This document shows positions 35,558-44,151 of a DNA stretch of 64,000 bases, piece after piece (the first letter of the stretch is position 1; every line of letters begins with the position of its first letter). The translations under genes and the position numbers were made by a program. This DNA is from JAOUEA01 sp038249195 (lineage in GTDB: Bacteria; Actinomycetota; UBA4738; HRBIN12). Where the stretch lies: assembly GCA_038249195.1 (NCBI GenBank), contig JBBRWM010000012.1, positions 14,562 through 78,561 of the forward strand, given 5' to 3'. The notes below the pieces were generated by a model. The model saw nothing but the letters and a program-made list of their open reading frames with translations. It was not told the DNA's origin and did not search any database.

Positions 35558-38500
35558 CTGGAACCCCGAGAGATCTACGAGCGATTCAGCGCCGTCCTGT
35601 TCGACCTGGACGGCGTCCTCACGACGACCGCCCGCCTGCACTCGGCCGCGTGGCAGCAGACCTTCGACGCCTTCCTGGAGCGATGGGACGTCGAGCATGG
35701 GACGGCCACGCCCAGGTTCTCTCCGGCCGAGGACTACCTGCGCTACGTGGACGGCAAGCCTCGCTATGACGGCGTTCGTGACTTCCTCGCCTCCCGGAGC
35801 ATCGTGCTGCCCGAAGGCACGCCCGATTCGCCCGCTGACGAGGAGACCGTCGGAGGGATCGGCAACGCGAAGCAGGCCCTGGTGGAGACGGCGCTGCACA
35901 CCGAGGGCGTCGAGGCGTTCCCCGGGTCCGTGGCCTGGGTGCGGGAGCTGCAGGCGCGCGGCCTTGCCACGGCGGTCGTGTCCTCCAGCCAGAACGCGGC
36001 CGAGGTCCTCGATGCCGCGGGGATCGCCGACCTCTTCGACGTACGCGTGGATGGGGCGCTCGCGGCCGAGCTCCAGCTGCCCGGGAAGCCACGTCCGGAC
36101 ACGTTCTTGGAGGCGGCGCGCCGCCTACGTGTGGAGCCCGAGGACGCGGTCGTGGTGGAGGACGCGCTCGCCGGGGTCGGTGCCGGCCGCGCCGGCGGCT
36201 TCGGCCTGGTGATCGGCGTCGACCGCGACGACCAGCGCGAGGCGCTCCTCGCGCACGGCGCGGACATCGTGGTGAAGGACCTCGGCGACCTCGTGACCGA
36301 ATCCGCCGAGGTGGGTCACATGGCCGGGCCCAAGGCGCACCGTCTGCGCGCCGCGGCCCTGCGCCTGCTCGCCGCCGACGAGGCGTTCCCTGTGGAAGAG
36401 TTCAGGCTGGTCGAGCGCGGCTTCAACCCCGAGAACGGACCGCAGCTCGAGAGCGTCTTCGCGGTAGGCAACGGGTACCTCGGCATCCGCGGCACGCACG
36501 AGGAGGGCCGCCCCGTCCACCAGACGGGCACGCTGCTGAACGGGTTCTACGAAACGTGGCCCATCGTGTACCCGGAGAAGGCGTTCGGTTTCGCCGAGAC
36601 CGGCCAGACGATCATCAACGCCACCGACGGCACGATGATCAAGCTCTACGTCGATGACGAGCCCTTCGATCTCGACCACGCCGAGGTGCTGGACTACGAG
36701 CGGGTGCTGGACATGCGGGCGGCCGTCATGGAGCGACGGATCGTATGGCAGGCCGCGGACGGACGCCGGTTCTCCGTGCGCACGAAGCGCCTCGTCTCGC
36801 TCGAGCACCGGCACCTGGCGTGCATCGAATACGTCGTGACGGCGCTCGACCGGCCCGCGTCGATCACGTTGTCATCCGAGCTGGTGACGCACACCGGCGC
36901 GGACGCCGGCACGTCCGACGACCCTCGCAAGGGCCGCGGGTTCGAGCCCGGCGTGCTCATCACGAAATCCGCGCACACGGACGACGCCCGCGTGGTGCTG
37001 GGGTTCCAGGCGCGATCGAGCGGGCTCCGGATGGCGTGCGGGATGGACCACGAGACGAACCTGGGCGAGGGCGTGATCCCGGAGACCGAGGTGAACGGGG
37101 ACTCGGCGCGCGCCGTCTATCGCGTGCAGGCCGAGCGCGGCAGGCCGGTGCGCATCGTCAAATACCTCGCCTACCACCACGCCGTCGACGAATCGGTCGA
37201 CGAGCTGAGCTTCCGCGTGAACGGGACCTTGGATCGCGCGCGCAGCGACGGGTTCGACACGGTCTTGCGCTCCCAGCGTGCGCGAGCCGACGCCTTCTGG
37301 TCCGCCTCCGACGTGCGGACCGAGGGCGCCCCGTTGTTGCAGCAGGCCGTCCGTTACAACCTCTATCAGCTCCTGCAGGCCTCGGCGTGCTCGGACGGAT
37401 ACGGGATCCCATCGAAGGGCCTCACGGGCCAGGGCTACGAGGGCCACTACTTCTGGGACACCGAGATCTACGTCATGCCGTTCCTCACCTACACGGCGCC
37501 GAACCTGGCGCGCAGCCTGCTGCACCATCGCTACAGCATGCTGAATCAGGCGCGGCAGCGCGCGCGCGATGTCGGCATGCGCGGGGCGCTGTTCCCGTGG
37601 CGGACGATCAACGGCATGGAGGCCTCCGCGTACTACGCGGCGGGCACCGCGCAGTACCACATCGACGCGGACGTGGCCTACGCCCTGATGCAGTACGTGC
37701 GCGTCAGCGGCGACCACGACTTCCTCGCGCGCTACGGAGCCGAGATGCTCGTGGAGACGGCGCGGATGTGGGCGGACCTGGGCTTCTTCTCCCCGTCCAA
37801 GCGCGGGCAGTTCGTGATCAACGGCGTGACGGGACCCGACGAGTACTCCACCGTCGTCGACAACAACGCGTACACCAACCTCATGGCTCGACAGAACCTG
37901 CGCTTCGCCATCGAGGCCGTGGAGTGGCTCGAGTCGCGCGATCCCGCGGCGTACGGCCGCCTGGTGGACCGCACGCAACTTCGCCTCGACGAGATCGAGG
38001 AATGGCGGCGGGCGGCGGACCTGATGTACGTCCCCTACGACGCCGCCAAGGACCTGCACCTGCAGGACGAGGGCTTCCTCGACCTCGAGCTGTGGGACTT
38101 CGAGGGGACACCGCCGGAGAACTACCCGCTCTTGCTGCACTACCACCCGCTCGTGATCTACCGGCACCAGGTGATCAAGCAGGCCGACCTCGTGCTCGCC
38201 ACGTTCCTCGTGGGCGACGAGTTCACCCCCGCGCAGAAGCGCAGGATCTTCGCGTACTACGACCCGCTCACGACGGGCGACTCCTCGTTGTCGGAGTCCA
38301 TCCAGAGCATCGTGGCGGCGGAGATCGGCGACCTACGGGCTGCAGAGGAGTACTTCATCGACGCGGCGGCCGTGGACCTCGCGGACGTCGCGAACAACGT
38401 CCGCGACGGTGTCCACGTGGCGTCGGCAGGCGGGACCTGGCTCGCGGTGGTGTACGGGTTCGCCGGGCTCCGTGACGGCCACGGCGAGCTCTCCTTCCGC

Positions 38501-38719
38501 CCCGCGCTCCCGGAACGGCTGACGGCGCTGTCGTTCACCCTTCGGACCCGTGGGTGCCTGCTGGACGTGGAGTTGCGCGAAGGTGCCGCCTCCTATCGCC
38601 TGCGCGAGGGCGACCTGCTGCAGATCCGTCATCGCGGCGAGACCCTCGAGGTCACGGCTGAGGGCGTGAGCCGACCCCTGACGGGTCCGGCCGCCGAGGA
38701 GTCCGCCAAGAGCGCCTGA
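35558..38719 (+). CDS. Fusion of beta-phosphoglucomutase (HAD) and GH65 trehalose/maltose-type phosphorylase
   Basis: About 1053 residues if it starts at CTG 35558. The HAD domain (about 10-245) begins SAVLFDLDGVLTTTARLHSA (Asp16, Asp18) and has GIGNAKQALV and GKPRPDTFLEAA, as in beta-phosphoglucomutases. The GH65 part (about 285-1030) has GYEGHYFWDTEIYVMPFL, ALFPWRTINGMEAS and GVTGPDEYS with Glu762 as probable catalytic acid. Phosphorolysis of an alpha-glucosyl disaccharide would give beta-glucose-1-phosphate, which the HAD domain turns into glucose-6-phosphate. With otsA/otsB next door, trehalose is the likely substrate; maltose and kojibiose are alternatives. There is no ATG, GTG or TTG between the upstream stop (TAG 35549) and motif I. 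GTG 35747 would remove the HAD catalytic Asp residues. Confidence 0.85.
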   Translation: MEPREIYERFSAVLFDLDGVLTTTARLHSAAWQQTFDAFLERWDVEHGTATPRFSPAEDYLRYVDGKPRYDGVRDFLASRSIVLPEGTPDSPADEETVGGIGNAKQALVETALHTEGVEAFPGSVAWVRELQARGLATAVVSSSQNAAEVLDAAGIADLFDVRVDGALAAELQLPGKPRPDTFLEAARRLRVEPEDAVVVEDALAGVGAGRAGGFGLVIGVDRDDQREALLAHGADIVVKDLGDLVTESAEVGHMAGPKAHRLRAAALRLLAADEAFPVEEFRLVERGFNPENGPQLESVFAVGNGYLGIRGTHEEGRPVHQTGTLLNGFYETWPIVYPEKAFGFAETGQTIINATDGTMIKLYVDDEPFDLDHAEVLDYERVLDMRAAVMERRIVWQAADGRRFSVRTKRLVSLEHRHLACIEYVVTALDRPASITLSSELVTHTGADAGTSDDPRKGRGFEPGVLITKSAHTDDARVVLGFQARSSGLRMACGMDHETNLGEGVIPETEVNGDSARAVYRVQAERGRPVRIVKYLAYHHAVDESVDELSFRVNGTLDRARSDGFDTVLRSQRARADAFWSASDVRTEGAPLLQQAVRYNLYQLLQASACSDGYGIPSKGLTGQGYEGHYFWDTEIYVMPFLTYTAPNLARSLLHHRYSMLNQARQRARDVGMRGALFPWRTINGMEASAYYAAGTAQYHIDADVAYALMQYVRVSGDHDFLARYGAEMLVETARMWADLGFFSPSKRGQFVINGVTGPDEYSTVVDNNAYTNLMARQNLRFAIEAVEWLESRDPAAYGRLVDRTQLRLDEIEEWRRAADLMYVPYDAAKDLHLQDEGFLDLELWDFEGTPPENYPLLLHYHPLVIYRHQVIKQADLVLATFLVGDEFTPAQKRRIFAYYDPLTTGDSSLSESIQSIVAAEIGDLRAAEEYFIDAAAVDLADVANNVRDGVHVASAGGTWLAVVYGFAGLRDGHGELSFRPALPERLTALSFTLRTRGCLLDVELREGAASYRLREGDLLQIRHRGETLEVTAEGVSRPLTGPAAEESAKSA

Positions 38720-38763
38720 ACCCCGGGTGCGCCGGCTCCTCGTGCCCGCCTCGACGGACGCGG

Positions 38764-38769
38764 TATAGG
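38764..38769 (+). promoter_or_regulatory. arcA: Candidate -10 hexamer (TATAGG) upstream of arginine deiminase
   Basis: TATAGG lies 8 nt before GTG 38778, the first codon of a 14-codon frame that ends in the arcA start. If transcription begins 6-8 nt downstream, the mRNA would start at this small frame rather than at arcA. Confidence 0.45.
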
Positions 38770-38777
38770 CTCCCACG

Positions 38778-38822
38778 GTGCCCCTGTCCTCGAACCTTCA
38801 ACGCATCAGGACCCGCTCGTGA
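38778..38822 (+). CDS. Possible 14-residue leader peptide overlapping the arcA start
   Basis: GTG 38778 opens a short frame reading VPLSSNLQRIRTRS, then TGA at 38820-38822. The stop overlaps the arcA GTG (38819-38821) as GTGA. Three of the fourteen codons are Arg (CGC, AGG, CGC), which is suggestive next to an arginine-degrading enzyme. It is very short, so it may be fortuitous. If real, it would couple translation to arcA and might sense arginine supply. Confidence 0.3.
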   Translation: MPLSSNLQRIRTRS

Positions 38823-40051
38823 AGAGCCCCCTCGAGGACGAGCCGGCGCCCGGCGAGCTCGGCGTGGGCTCGGAGGTCGGGACCCTGCGCACCGTGATGC
38901 TGCACCGCCCGGATCTCGAGCTGAAGCGCCTCACTCCCTCCACGGCTCGCGAGCTCCTGTTCGACGGGGTCCTTTGGGTCGAACGCGCGAGGAGGGAGCA
39001 CGACGCCTTCGCGGCCGCGCTCGCGGATCGCGGCGTGTCCATCGTGTACTTGGGCGATCTGCTCGCCGACGTGCTGGACCAGCAGGACGTGCGGGCGGAA
39101 CTGCTCCGGGGCCTGGATCCCTCGCTGCTCGGTCCCCACCTTGAGCCCGCCGTGCTGGAGTGGCTGATGGCCATGCCCTCCAAACAGCTGTCGAAACAGC
39201 TGATCGCGGGCGTGACCTTCGAGGAGCTCCCCTTCGAGAGCGAGGGCATCGTGGCTCGCATGCGCCGGGGGTTCGTGGCCGCGCCGCTTCCCAACCATCT
39301 GTTCACCCGCGACACTTCGGCCTGGATCTATAGAGGCGTATCCATCAGCTCCATGGCGATGCCGGCACGGATCCGCGAGACGCTGCACCTGTCGGCCATC
39401 TACCGGCACCATCCGATGTTCACGTCGCAGGGCTTCGAGATCTGGAGCGACGACGTGCCCGCGCCCATGTTCCTGGAGGGCGGCGACGCGCTCGTGATCG
39501 GGCGCGGCGCCCTCATGGTCGGCATGGGGGAGCGGACCCGACCGGCGTCGGTGGAGATGCTGGCGGAGCGTCTGTTCGCCGCGGGCGCCGCGACCCAGAT
39601 CATCGCCGTCGAGCTTCCGTCGCAACGCTCGAGCATGCACCTGGACACCGTGCTCACGATGCTCGACCACGACGCCTTCACGGTGTTCCCCGACGTGGTC
39701 GCCGCCATGCCGACCTACGTGCTGCGCCCGGGGCCGGCCGGCATCGTTGTGGATGAGGTCGACGATCTGTTCGATGCCGTCGCGCGCGCGTTGGAGGTGC
39801 CGAAGATCCGCCTGTTCGAAACCGGCGGCGACCGATTTCATGCCGCGCGCGAGCAATGGGACGACGGGAACAACGTCTTGGCGGTCGCGCCGGGTGTTGT
39901 GATCGCCTACGAACGCAACGTCGACACGAACGAACGCCTGTGCGAGGGCGGCATCGATGTCATCACGATCGACGGCGAGGAGCTCGGACGAGGCCGGGGC
40001 GGACCTCGGTGCATGTCGTGTCCGCTGCTGCGCGACGGTCTGCCCGGCTGA
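38819..40051 (+). CDS. arcA: Arginine deiminase
   Basis: Hydrolyses arginine to citrulline and ammonia. The 410-residue length and motifs fit ADI: VGTLRTVMLHRPDLELKRLTP, the substrate and catalytic blocks FTRDTSAWI, MFLEGGDALVIG (Glu/Asp), MHLDTVLTMLD (catalytic His) and GPRCMSCPLLR with nucleophile Cys398. The alpha-helical insert that separates ADI from dimethylargininase is present. No carbamate kinase or ornithine carbamoyltransferase gene is adjacent, so the remaining ADI pathway must lie elsewhere or be absent. GTG start overlaps the small upstream frame. Confidence 0.92.
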   Translation: MKSPLEDEPAPGELGVGSEVGTLRTVMLHRPDLELKRLTPSTARELLFDGVLWVERARREHDAFAAALADRGVSIVYLGDLLADVLDQQDVRAELLRGLDPSLLGPHLEPAVLEWLMAMPSKQLSKQLIAGVTFEELPFESEGIVARMRRGFVAAPLPNHLFTRDTSAWIYRGVSISSMAMPARIRETLHLSAIYRHHPMFTSQGFEIWSDDVPAPMFLEGGDALVIGRGALMVGMGERTRPASVEMLAERLFAAGAATQIIAVELPSQRSSMHLDTVLTMLDHDAFTVFPDVVAAMPTYVLRPGPAGIVVDEVDDLFDAVARALEVPKIRLFETGGDRFHAAREQWDDGNNVLAVAPGVVIAYERNVDTNERLCEGGIDVITIDGEELGRGRGGPRCMSCPLLRDGLPG

Positions 40052-40069
40052 GGCCGTCGGCGCCCCGAG

Positions 40070-41441
40070 CTACCGCAGCACCAGCGTGACCTCCGCGCCC
40101 GGGCGCGTGTTCTCCGCCGTCGCCGTTCCTCCATGCGCCTGGGCGATGGCGCGGACGATCGACAGCCCCAGCCCGTCAGCGTCGCCGTCGCCGTCCGAGC
40201 GCGCGCGCCAATCGCGGGCGAACGGATCGAACGCGCGCGGGAGGAACGCCGCGTCGAATCCGGGACCGGTGTCGGCCACGACGATGCGGACCTCGCCCTC
40301 GACACTCGAGCCGCGCACGATCACGGATCCCCCCGGCGGCGTCATGCGGATCGCGTTGTCGAGCAGATCGTCCATCGCCTGGCGCCCCCAATGAGGGTCC
40401 GCCTCACGACGACGGCGTCCGCGGGCTCAGCGGTCAGGTCGACCCCACGCGTGGACGCCGTCGCGGCGTGGCGGGAGACGGCGTCGCCGATCAGCCGGTC
40501 CAGCCGAACGTCGCGGCGGCGAACGGGGAGCTGGCCCCCGCGGGCGCGCGACAGCACCAGCAGGTTCTCAGCGAGGCGCGCGAGGTGAGCGTTCTCGTCC
40601 GAGGCCTCTCGCAGTCCGGCGCGCAGCGCCGCCAACGAGTCGGGACCCGAGAGCGCGAGATCGAGTCCGACGCGCTGGATCGCGAGCGGCGTGCGGAGCT
40701 CGTGGCTGGCTCGATCTACGACCTCGCGTTCGCGCGTCGTCGCGTCTTCGACGCGATCGAGCATCGCGTTCAGGGTTTGGGCCAGTCGGCTGATCTCGTC
40801 GTCGCCGGGCGCGACGGGCAGGCGACCGCCCGAGTCCGCCGAGGAGATGGAATCGGCCCGCTCGCGCATGCGATCCACGGGCCGCAGCGCCGCGCCCCTA
40901 CCCACCACGCTCCGAGACCCGCGAGGACCGGGGTGACGAGTCCGGCCGCCGCGAGCGTGGCCGCGAGCTGCAGGACCTGATCGCGTCGATCCTGCAGGGA
41001 GCCGCCGACCAGGACGACGTAGGTCTCCCCCGCCGATCGCACCGGGACGGCGATCACCCGTGTGACGTCGTCGATCCGCGGAACGTGCGCGTCGAAGAGC
41101 GCCGGCCGGTGCAGCGCAGCCACGACGGGGGCGTCGACGAGCGTCTGCCCGGCCACGATGGCGCTGGACTCGAGCACGCGGCCCGCAACGTCCGTGATCT
41201 GCGCGAAGGCCTCATCGCGCTCCAGCAGCGCGGACTCTCCGACCGGCAGGGTGGGCCCGTGCGCGCGAACGTCCGCTGTCAACACCTCGGCGCGCGATCG
41301 CAGGCCGGCATCGAACTCCTCGAGGAGGTTGTCGCTGGTGCGCACGTAGACGAACCACCCGAAGCTCACCAGGACCAGGGCGAGACCGAGCACGAAGGCG
41401 GCCGTGAGCCGCGACCGGAGGGGCAGGCTACGAACGCGCAT
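40070..41441 (-). pseudogene. Sensor histidine kinase interrupted by two frame shifts
   Basis: Three overlapping frames together make one kinase. The N-terminal part (from ATG 41441, RSRLTAAFVLGLALVLVSFGWF, loop, LAATLAAAGLVTPVLAGLGAWWV) is in one frame. HAMP and dimerisation (LRPVDRMRERADSI, SHELRTPLAIQRV) continue in a second from about 40900. The HATPase (ADPHWGRQAMDDLLDNAIRM, VADTGPGF, GDADGLGLSIVRAI) is in a third from about 40403. Each break is mended by adding one G to a short G run (GTAGGGG near 40898, GAGG near 40403). That pattern suggests either consensus error or early gene decay. ATG 41441 overlaps the regulator's restored 3' end. Confidence 0.8.
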
Positions 41442-42115
41442 CGCGCATCCGGTACCCGACGCCGCGCACGCTCCAGGCTGTCGTCGCCGAAGGGACGGTC
41501 GATCTTCTCGCGGAGCGACCGCACGTACACGTTCACGATCCGTGGGTCGCCCTCGTACGCGAAGTCCCAGACGTGCTCCAGCAACTCGCCGCGTGAGAGC
41601 GCGCGGCCCTCGTGACGCATCAGGCATTCCAGCAGGGCGAACTCCGTGCGCGTGAGCTCGATCGGCTCCCCCCTGCGATGCACGGTGTGGGCAGCAGGGT
41701 CCAGCGTGAGGTCGCCGCTGCTGATCGCCGCAGGGCGCTCGGGGCTTCCGCGGCGGATGAGCGCTCGCAGACGCGCCAGCAACTCGTCGAACGCGAACGG
41801 CTTGGGGAGGTAGTCGTCGGCCCCGACGTCGAGACCGCGAACGCGATCCGAGATGGCGTCGCGGGCGGTCACCATCAAGACAGGGGCCCAGCACCCCCGT
41901 TCGCGCAGCCGTTGGCATACGTCGAACCCGTCGGCCGGTTCGCCCCGGCCCTCGAGGATGACGTCGAGGACGATCGCATCATAGGGGTGCTCGACCGCCA
42001 TCCAGACCGCCTCGGGACCCTCCCCGACGACGTCCACCGCGTAGCCCGCCCGCTCGAGGCCGGTGCGCAGGAGCGAGGCCATCTTCTCGGAGTCTTCGAC
42101 GACGAGGACGCGCAT
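41428..42115 (-). pseudogene. OmpR-family response regulator with a frame shift near its 3' end
   Basis: From ATG 42115 the receiver (VLVVEDSEKMASLLRTGL, IVLDVILEGRG, VLMVTARDA, YLPKPF) and winged helix (LTRTEFALLECLM, RALSRGELLEHVWD, NVYVRSLREKIDRPFG) are normal. After GDDSLE the frame goes to RARRRVPDAR. Two bases more would give GDDSLESVRGVGYRMRDARS, the usual ending, with a stop at 41428-41430. A lost AG in GAGAGC would explain it. The intact form would overlap the kinase start by 14 nt. As sequenced, the reading frame runs on to 41366 inside the kinase and loses the recognition-wing strand. Confidence 0.8.
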
Positions 42116-42145
42116 GGGAGGGTCCCGGGCAAGTCTAGCCAGCCA

Positions 42146-42865
42146 CTACGGGGCCGGGGTGACCTCGACGAGCCTCGAGTCCTCGTCGCCGGCGAGAGCG
42201 TGCTCGGCCACGATCCCCAAGCCGCGCGCATAGATCTTCTGGTCGTACACACCGGGTTCGACCACGCTCGCCTCGAGGGTCGTGAGGATCCTGTGGACCG
42301 TGCCGAACGGCACCGTGAGTCGCCCGCCACGATCCACGATCCACGCGGTGTCCTCGGCCTCGCCCATCAGATACTCCTGGCGGTATGCGTCGGGCACGCG
42401 CGGATCGGCCTCCATGATGATGCCGGCCTTGGCGCCGTCGACGCCCGTCAACCACGAGCCACTGCGATCCACCGTGCCGTGGTCGTAGGCGGCGGTGCGC
42501 TCGCCCAGATACCACACGTTGCCCGTCGTGTCCTGGGCGAACCAGTCCGTGGTCTTCTCGAGCAGGCGCGCTCCGTGCTTGGCGACATCGGTCACGACGG
42601 TCGCCGCGATGCCCTGGATCATCCTCGTACGGCCGGTGATGCGCACGCGCTCGGTCTGCGTGACACCGTCGCGCACCCCCTTGTAGGTCAAGACGCGGCC
42701 CACGGGGAGCGGGTAGTAGGGGTTGTCGATGACTCGGACGAAGCCGGCCGGGTCGAGCGCCGGACGCGACGCCGCGTTGGGACGGACGCTCGACGCCCCG
42801 GCCGGGAGCCAGATCAAGGTCGATGCCGCGATCGCGGCCAGTGCGACGAACAGCTTCCTCACCAT
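42146..42865 (-). CDS. Secreted protein of unknown function
   Basis: A 239-residue exported protein with signal peptide (KLFVALAAIAASTLIWLPAGAS). The mature part starts VDPAGF-like (LDPAGFVRVIDNPYYPLPVG), then alternating strands (TERVRITGRTRMI, TTDWFAQDTTGNVWYLGERT, EEDTAW-like motif). This general pattern occurs in actinobacterial secreted proteins of unknown function; no catalytic motif is recognised. ATG 42865 has AAGGAGG (about 42872-42878) as ribosome binding site, one of the best in the window. Three 11-bp-phased repeats lie upstream. Its stop is 30 nt before the regulator start, so secreted protein, regulator and kinase appear to be one operon. Confidence 0.75.
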   Translation of the reverse strand: MVRKLFVALAAIAASTLIWLPAGASSVRPNAASRPALDPAGFVRVIDNPYYPLPVGRVLTYKGVRDGVTQTERVRITGRTRMIQGIAATVVTDVAKHGARLLEKTTDWFAQDTTGNVWYLGERTAAYDHGTVDRSGSWLTGVDGAKAGIIMEADPRVPDAYRQEYLMGEAEDTAWIVDRGGRLTVPFGTVHRILTTLEASVVEPGVYDQKIYARGLGIVAEHALAGDEDSRLVEVTPAP

Positions 42866-42911
42866 GGGATGCCTCCTTCGGTTCGGGTCCCACGGCAGGG
42901 TGCGATACCCC

Positions 42912-42941
42912 CGGTGAAGGAACGGTGAAGTCGGCGTGAGG
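42912..42941 (-). promoter_or_regulatory. Three 11-bp-phased direct repeats, candidate response regulator operator
   Basis: On the plus strand CGGTGAAG occurs at 42912-42919 and 42923-42930, and a weaker GCGTGAGG at 42934-42941, all with an 11-bp step. On the coding strand this reads as TTCACCG repeats. Position about 50-75 nt upstream of the secreted protein gene and phase match the usual site for an OmpR-family regulator, here probably the product of 41428-42115. Confidence 0.5.
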
Positions 42942-42947
42942 CCGTGT

Positions 42948-43391
42948 TTAAGAGGGAAGCGAGCCTCCGGCCTGACGCAGGGCCTCGTCCAGGCGACGGA
43001 ACATCCCGGCGAGGTTGGCCAACAGGGCCCGGGACAGGGTCGGATCCTCATCGAGCGCCCGTTCGAACGCGCGACGGTGAAGCGTCAGCATCGTCATCGG
43101 CGTGTCGGAGCTGACCGTGGCCGTGCGCACGCCTCCATCGAGCAAGGCGATCTCGCCGAAGTAGTCGCCGGGCCCCTTCGTCGCCACGACCCGCCCGTCG
43201 ATCCGAACCGTGGCCTCACCCTCGAGCACCACGTAGAACGAATCGGCGTCGTCGCCCTCGCGCACGATCGAGTGCTCCGCCATGAAGTCGATCACCTCCA
43301 TGAGGCCCGCGAGGTTCTTGCGGTGCCGCCGGGAGGTCCCGGCGAAGAGCGGAACCGTCGCGAGCGCTTCGTCGATCTTCACCTTGGCCAC
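42948..43391 (-). CDS. Stand-alone cyclic-nucleotide-binding domain protein
   Basis: A 147-residue protein made of one Crp-type cNMP domain: VREGDDADSFYVVLEGEATV, then the phosphate-binding cassette GDYFGEIALLDGGVRTATV with the Glu and Arg that hold ribose and phosphate, followed by the C-helix (FERALDEDPTLSRALLANLAGMFRRLDEAL). There is no helix-turn-helix, so it is not a DNA-binding regulator. It could work as a ligand-controlled partner. Transcribed in the same direction as the secreted gene, 82 nt away. Confidence 0.85.
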   Translation of the reverse strand: MAKVKIDEALATVPLFAGTSRRHRKNLAGLMEVIDFMAEHSIVREGDDADSFYVVLEGEATVRIDGRVVATKGPGDYFGEIALLDGGVRTATVSSDTPMTMLTLHRRAFERALDEDPTLSRALLANLAGMFRRLDEALRQAGGSLPS

Positions 43392-43428
43392 GACGTCCCT
43401 CCTGGTTGCCGCCGACTGGAGGCCAAGA

Positions 43429-44049
43429 CTACCCGGCGCTCGGGTGCAGATGCGGCCGATAGCCGGCGGCGATCGCGGCCGCGGTCGCGGGCGGCGTCAG
43501 GAGCTCCACCACCGTCCCGGCTCCCACCGAGGCGGGGGCGCCGTATCCATCGGGGGACCACGGGAGGATCCGCCCGTCGGTGAACAGACAGATCCGCCCC
43601 GCACGCCGAACTATCACGCCCGGCGGCAGCGAGTCGACGATCGCGGTCCGCGTCACCTGCCGGCGCGTCCGCGGGTCGACGCGTTCGGCGTGCAGACGGG
43701 CGTCGATCTCCGGCGCCCGCGGGCGCTTCTCTCCGCGGCGAGCGCGCCGCCACGCCTCCGCGAAGTCGTTGAAGTCTTGGCGGCGACAGTACGCGCACGG
43801 TCGGTGCCCCGCTGCGAGCGCCGTCGCCTCGTCCATGAAGAACAACGCCGTCCAACGCCCCGGCGGCATCGGCTCGCGCCGAACGCCCTTCCACGTCAGC
43901 GTGCAGCAGATCCAGTGCGTGGACCGCCAGCGTGCGGCGCCGAGGGTTCGATCGTCCCGATGCAGGCATCCCCGATTGCCCATGAACAGGCCACGTCCCG
44001 GGTCCGAGACGATCTCCCCGGTCGGCATGACGCGGTTCTGCAGCGGCAT
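43429..44049 (-). CDS. Conserved hypothetical protein with a CxxC motif
   Basis: A 206-residue protein of a widely distributed uncharacterised family. Conserved blocks: MPLQNRVMPTGEIV, GLFMGNRGCLH, ALFFMDEATALAAGHRPCAYC (CxxC, perhaps zinc) and FNDFAEAWRRA. No enzyme motif is known to me and there is no membrane segment. ATG 44049 starts the conserved region exactly. The neighbouring genes give no functional clue. Confidence 0.8.
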   Translation of the reverse strand: MPLQNRVMPTGEIVSDPGRGLFMGNRGCLHRDDRTLGAARWRSTHWICCTLTWKGVRREPMPPGRWTALFFMDEATALAAGHRPCAYCRRQDFNDFAEAWRRARRGEKRPRAPEIDARLHAERVDPRTRRQVTRTAIVDSLPPGVIVRRAGRICLFTDGRILPWSPDGYGAPASVGAGTVVELLTPPATAAAIAAGYRPHLHPSAG

Positions 44050-44139
44050 CGTGTCCCTCGCCCTCGTGGTGCCTTGCCGAGCGGTCGTCGACCCGCGCGC
44101 CCGGCTGCGTGGCGTTCGAACCGGTCGGCCGGCGCCCGG

Positions 44140-44145
44140 TAGGCT
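44140..44145 (+). promoter_or_regulatory. Candidate -10 hexamer (TAGGCT), leaderless start
   Basis: TAGGCT lies 6 nt before ATG 44152 with no ribosome binding site between. This is the standard leaderless arrangement seen across the window. Confidence 0.5.
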
Positions 44146-44151
44146 AGTCCC

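Noticed and set aside
35747..35749. GTG 35747 as start of the phosphorylase fusion
   Set aside because: It would remove the HAD motif I that is in frame upstream.
44105..44125. GTTCGAACCGGTC as a possible tRNA T-arm or attachment site
   Set aside because: No acceptor or anticodon arms around it and no matching repeat elsewhere in the window.
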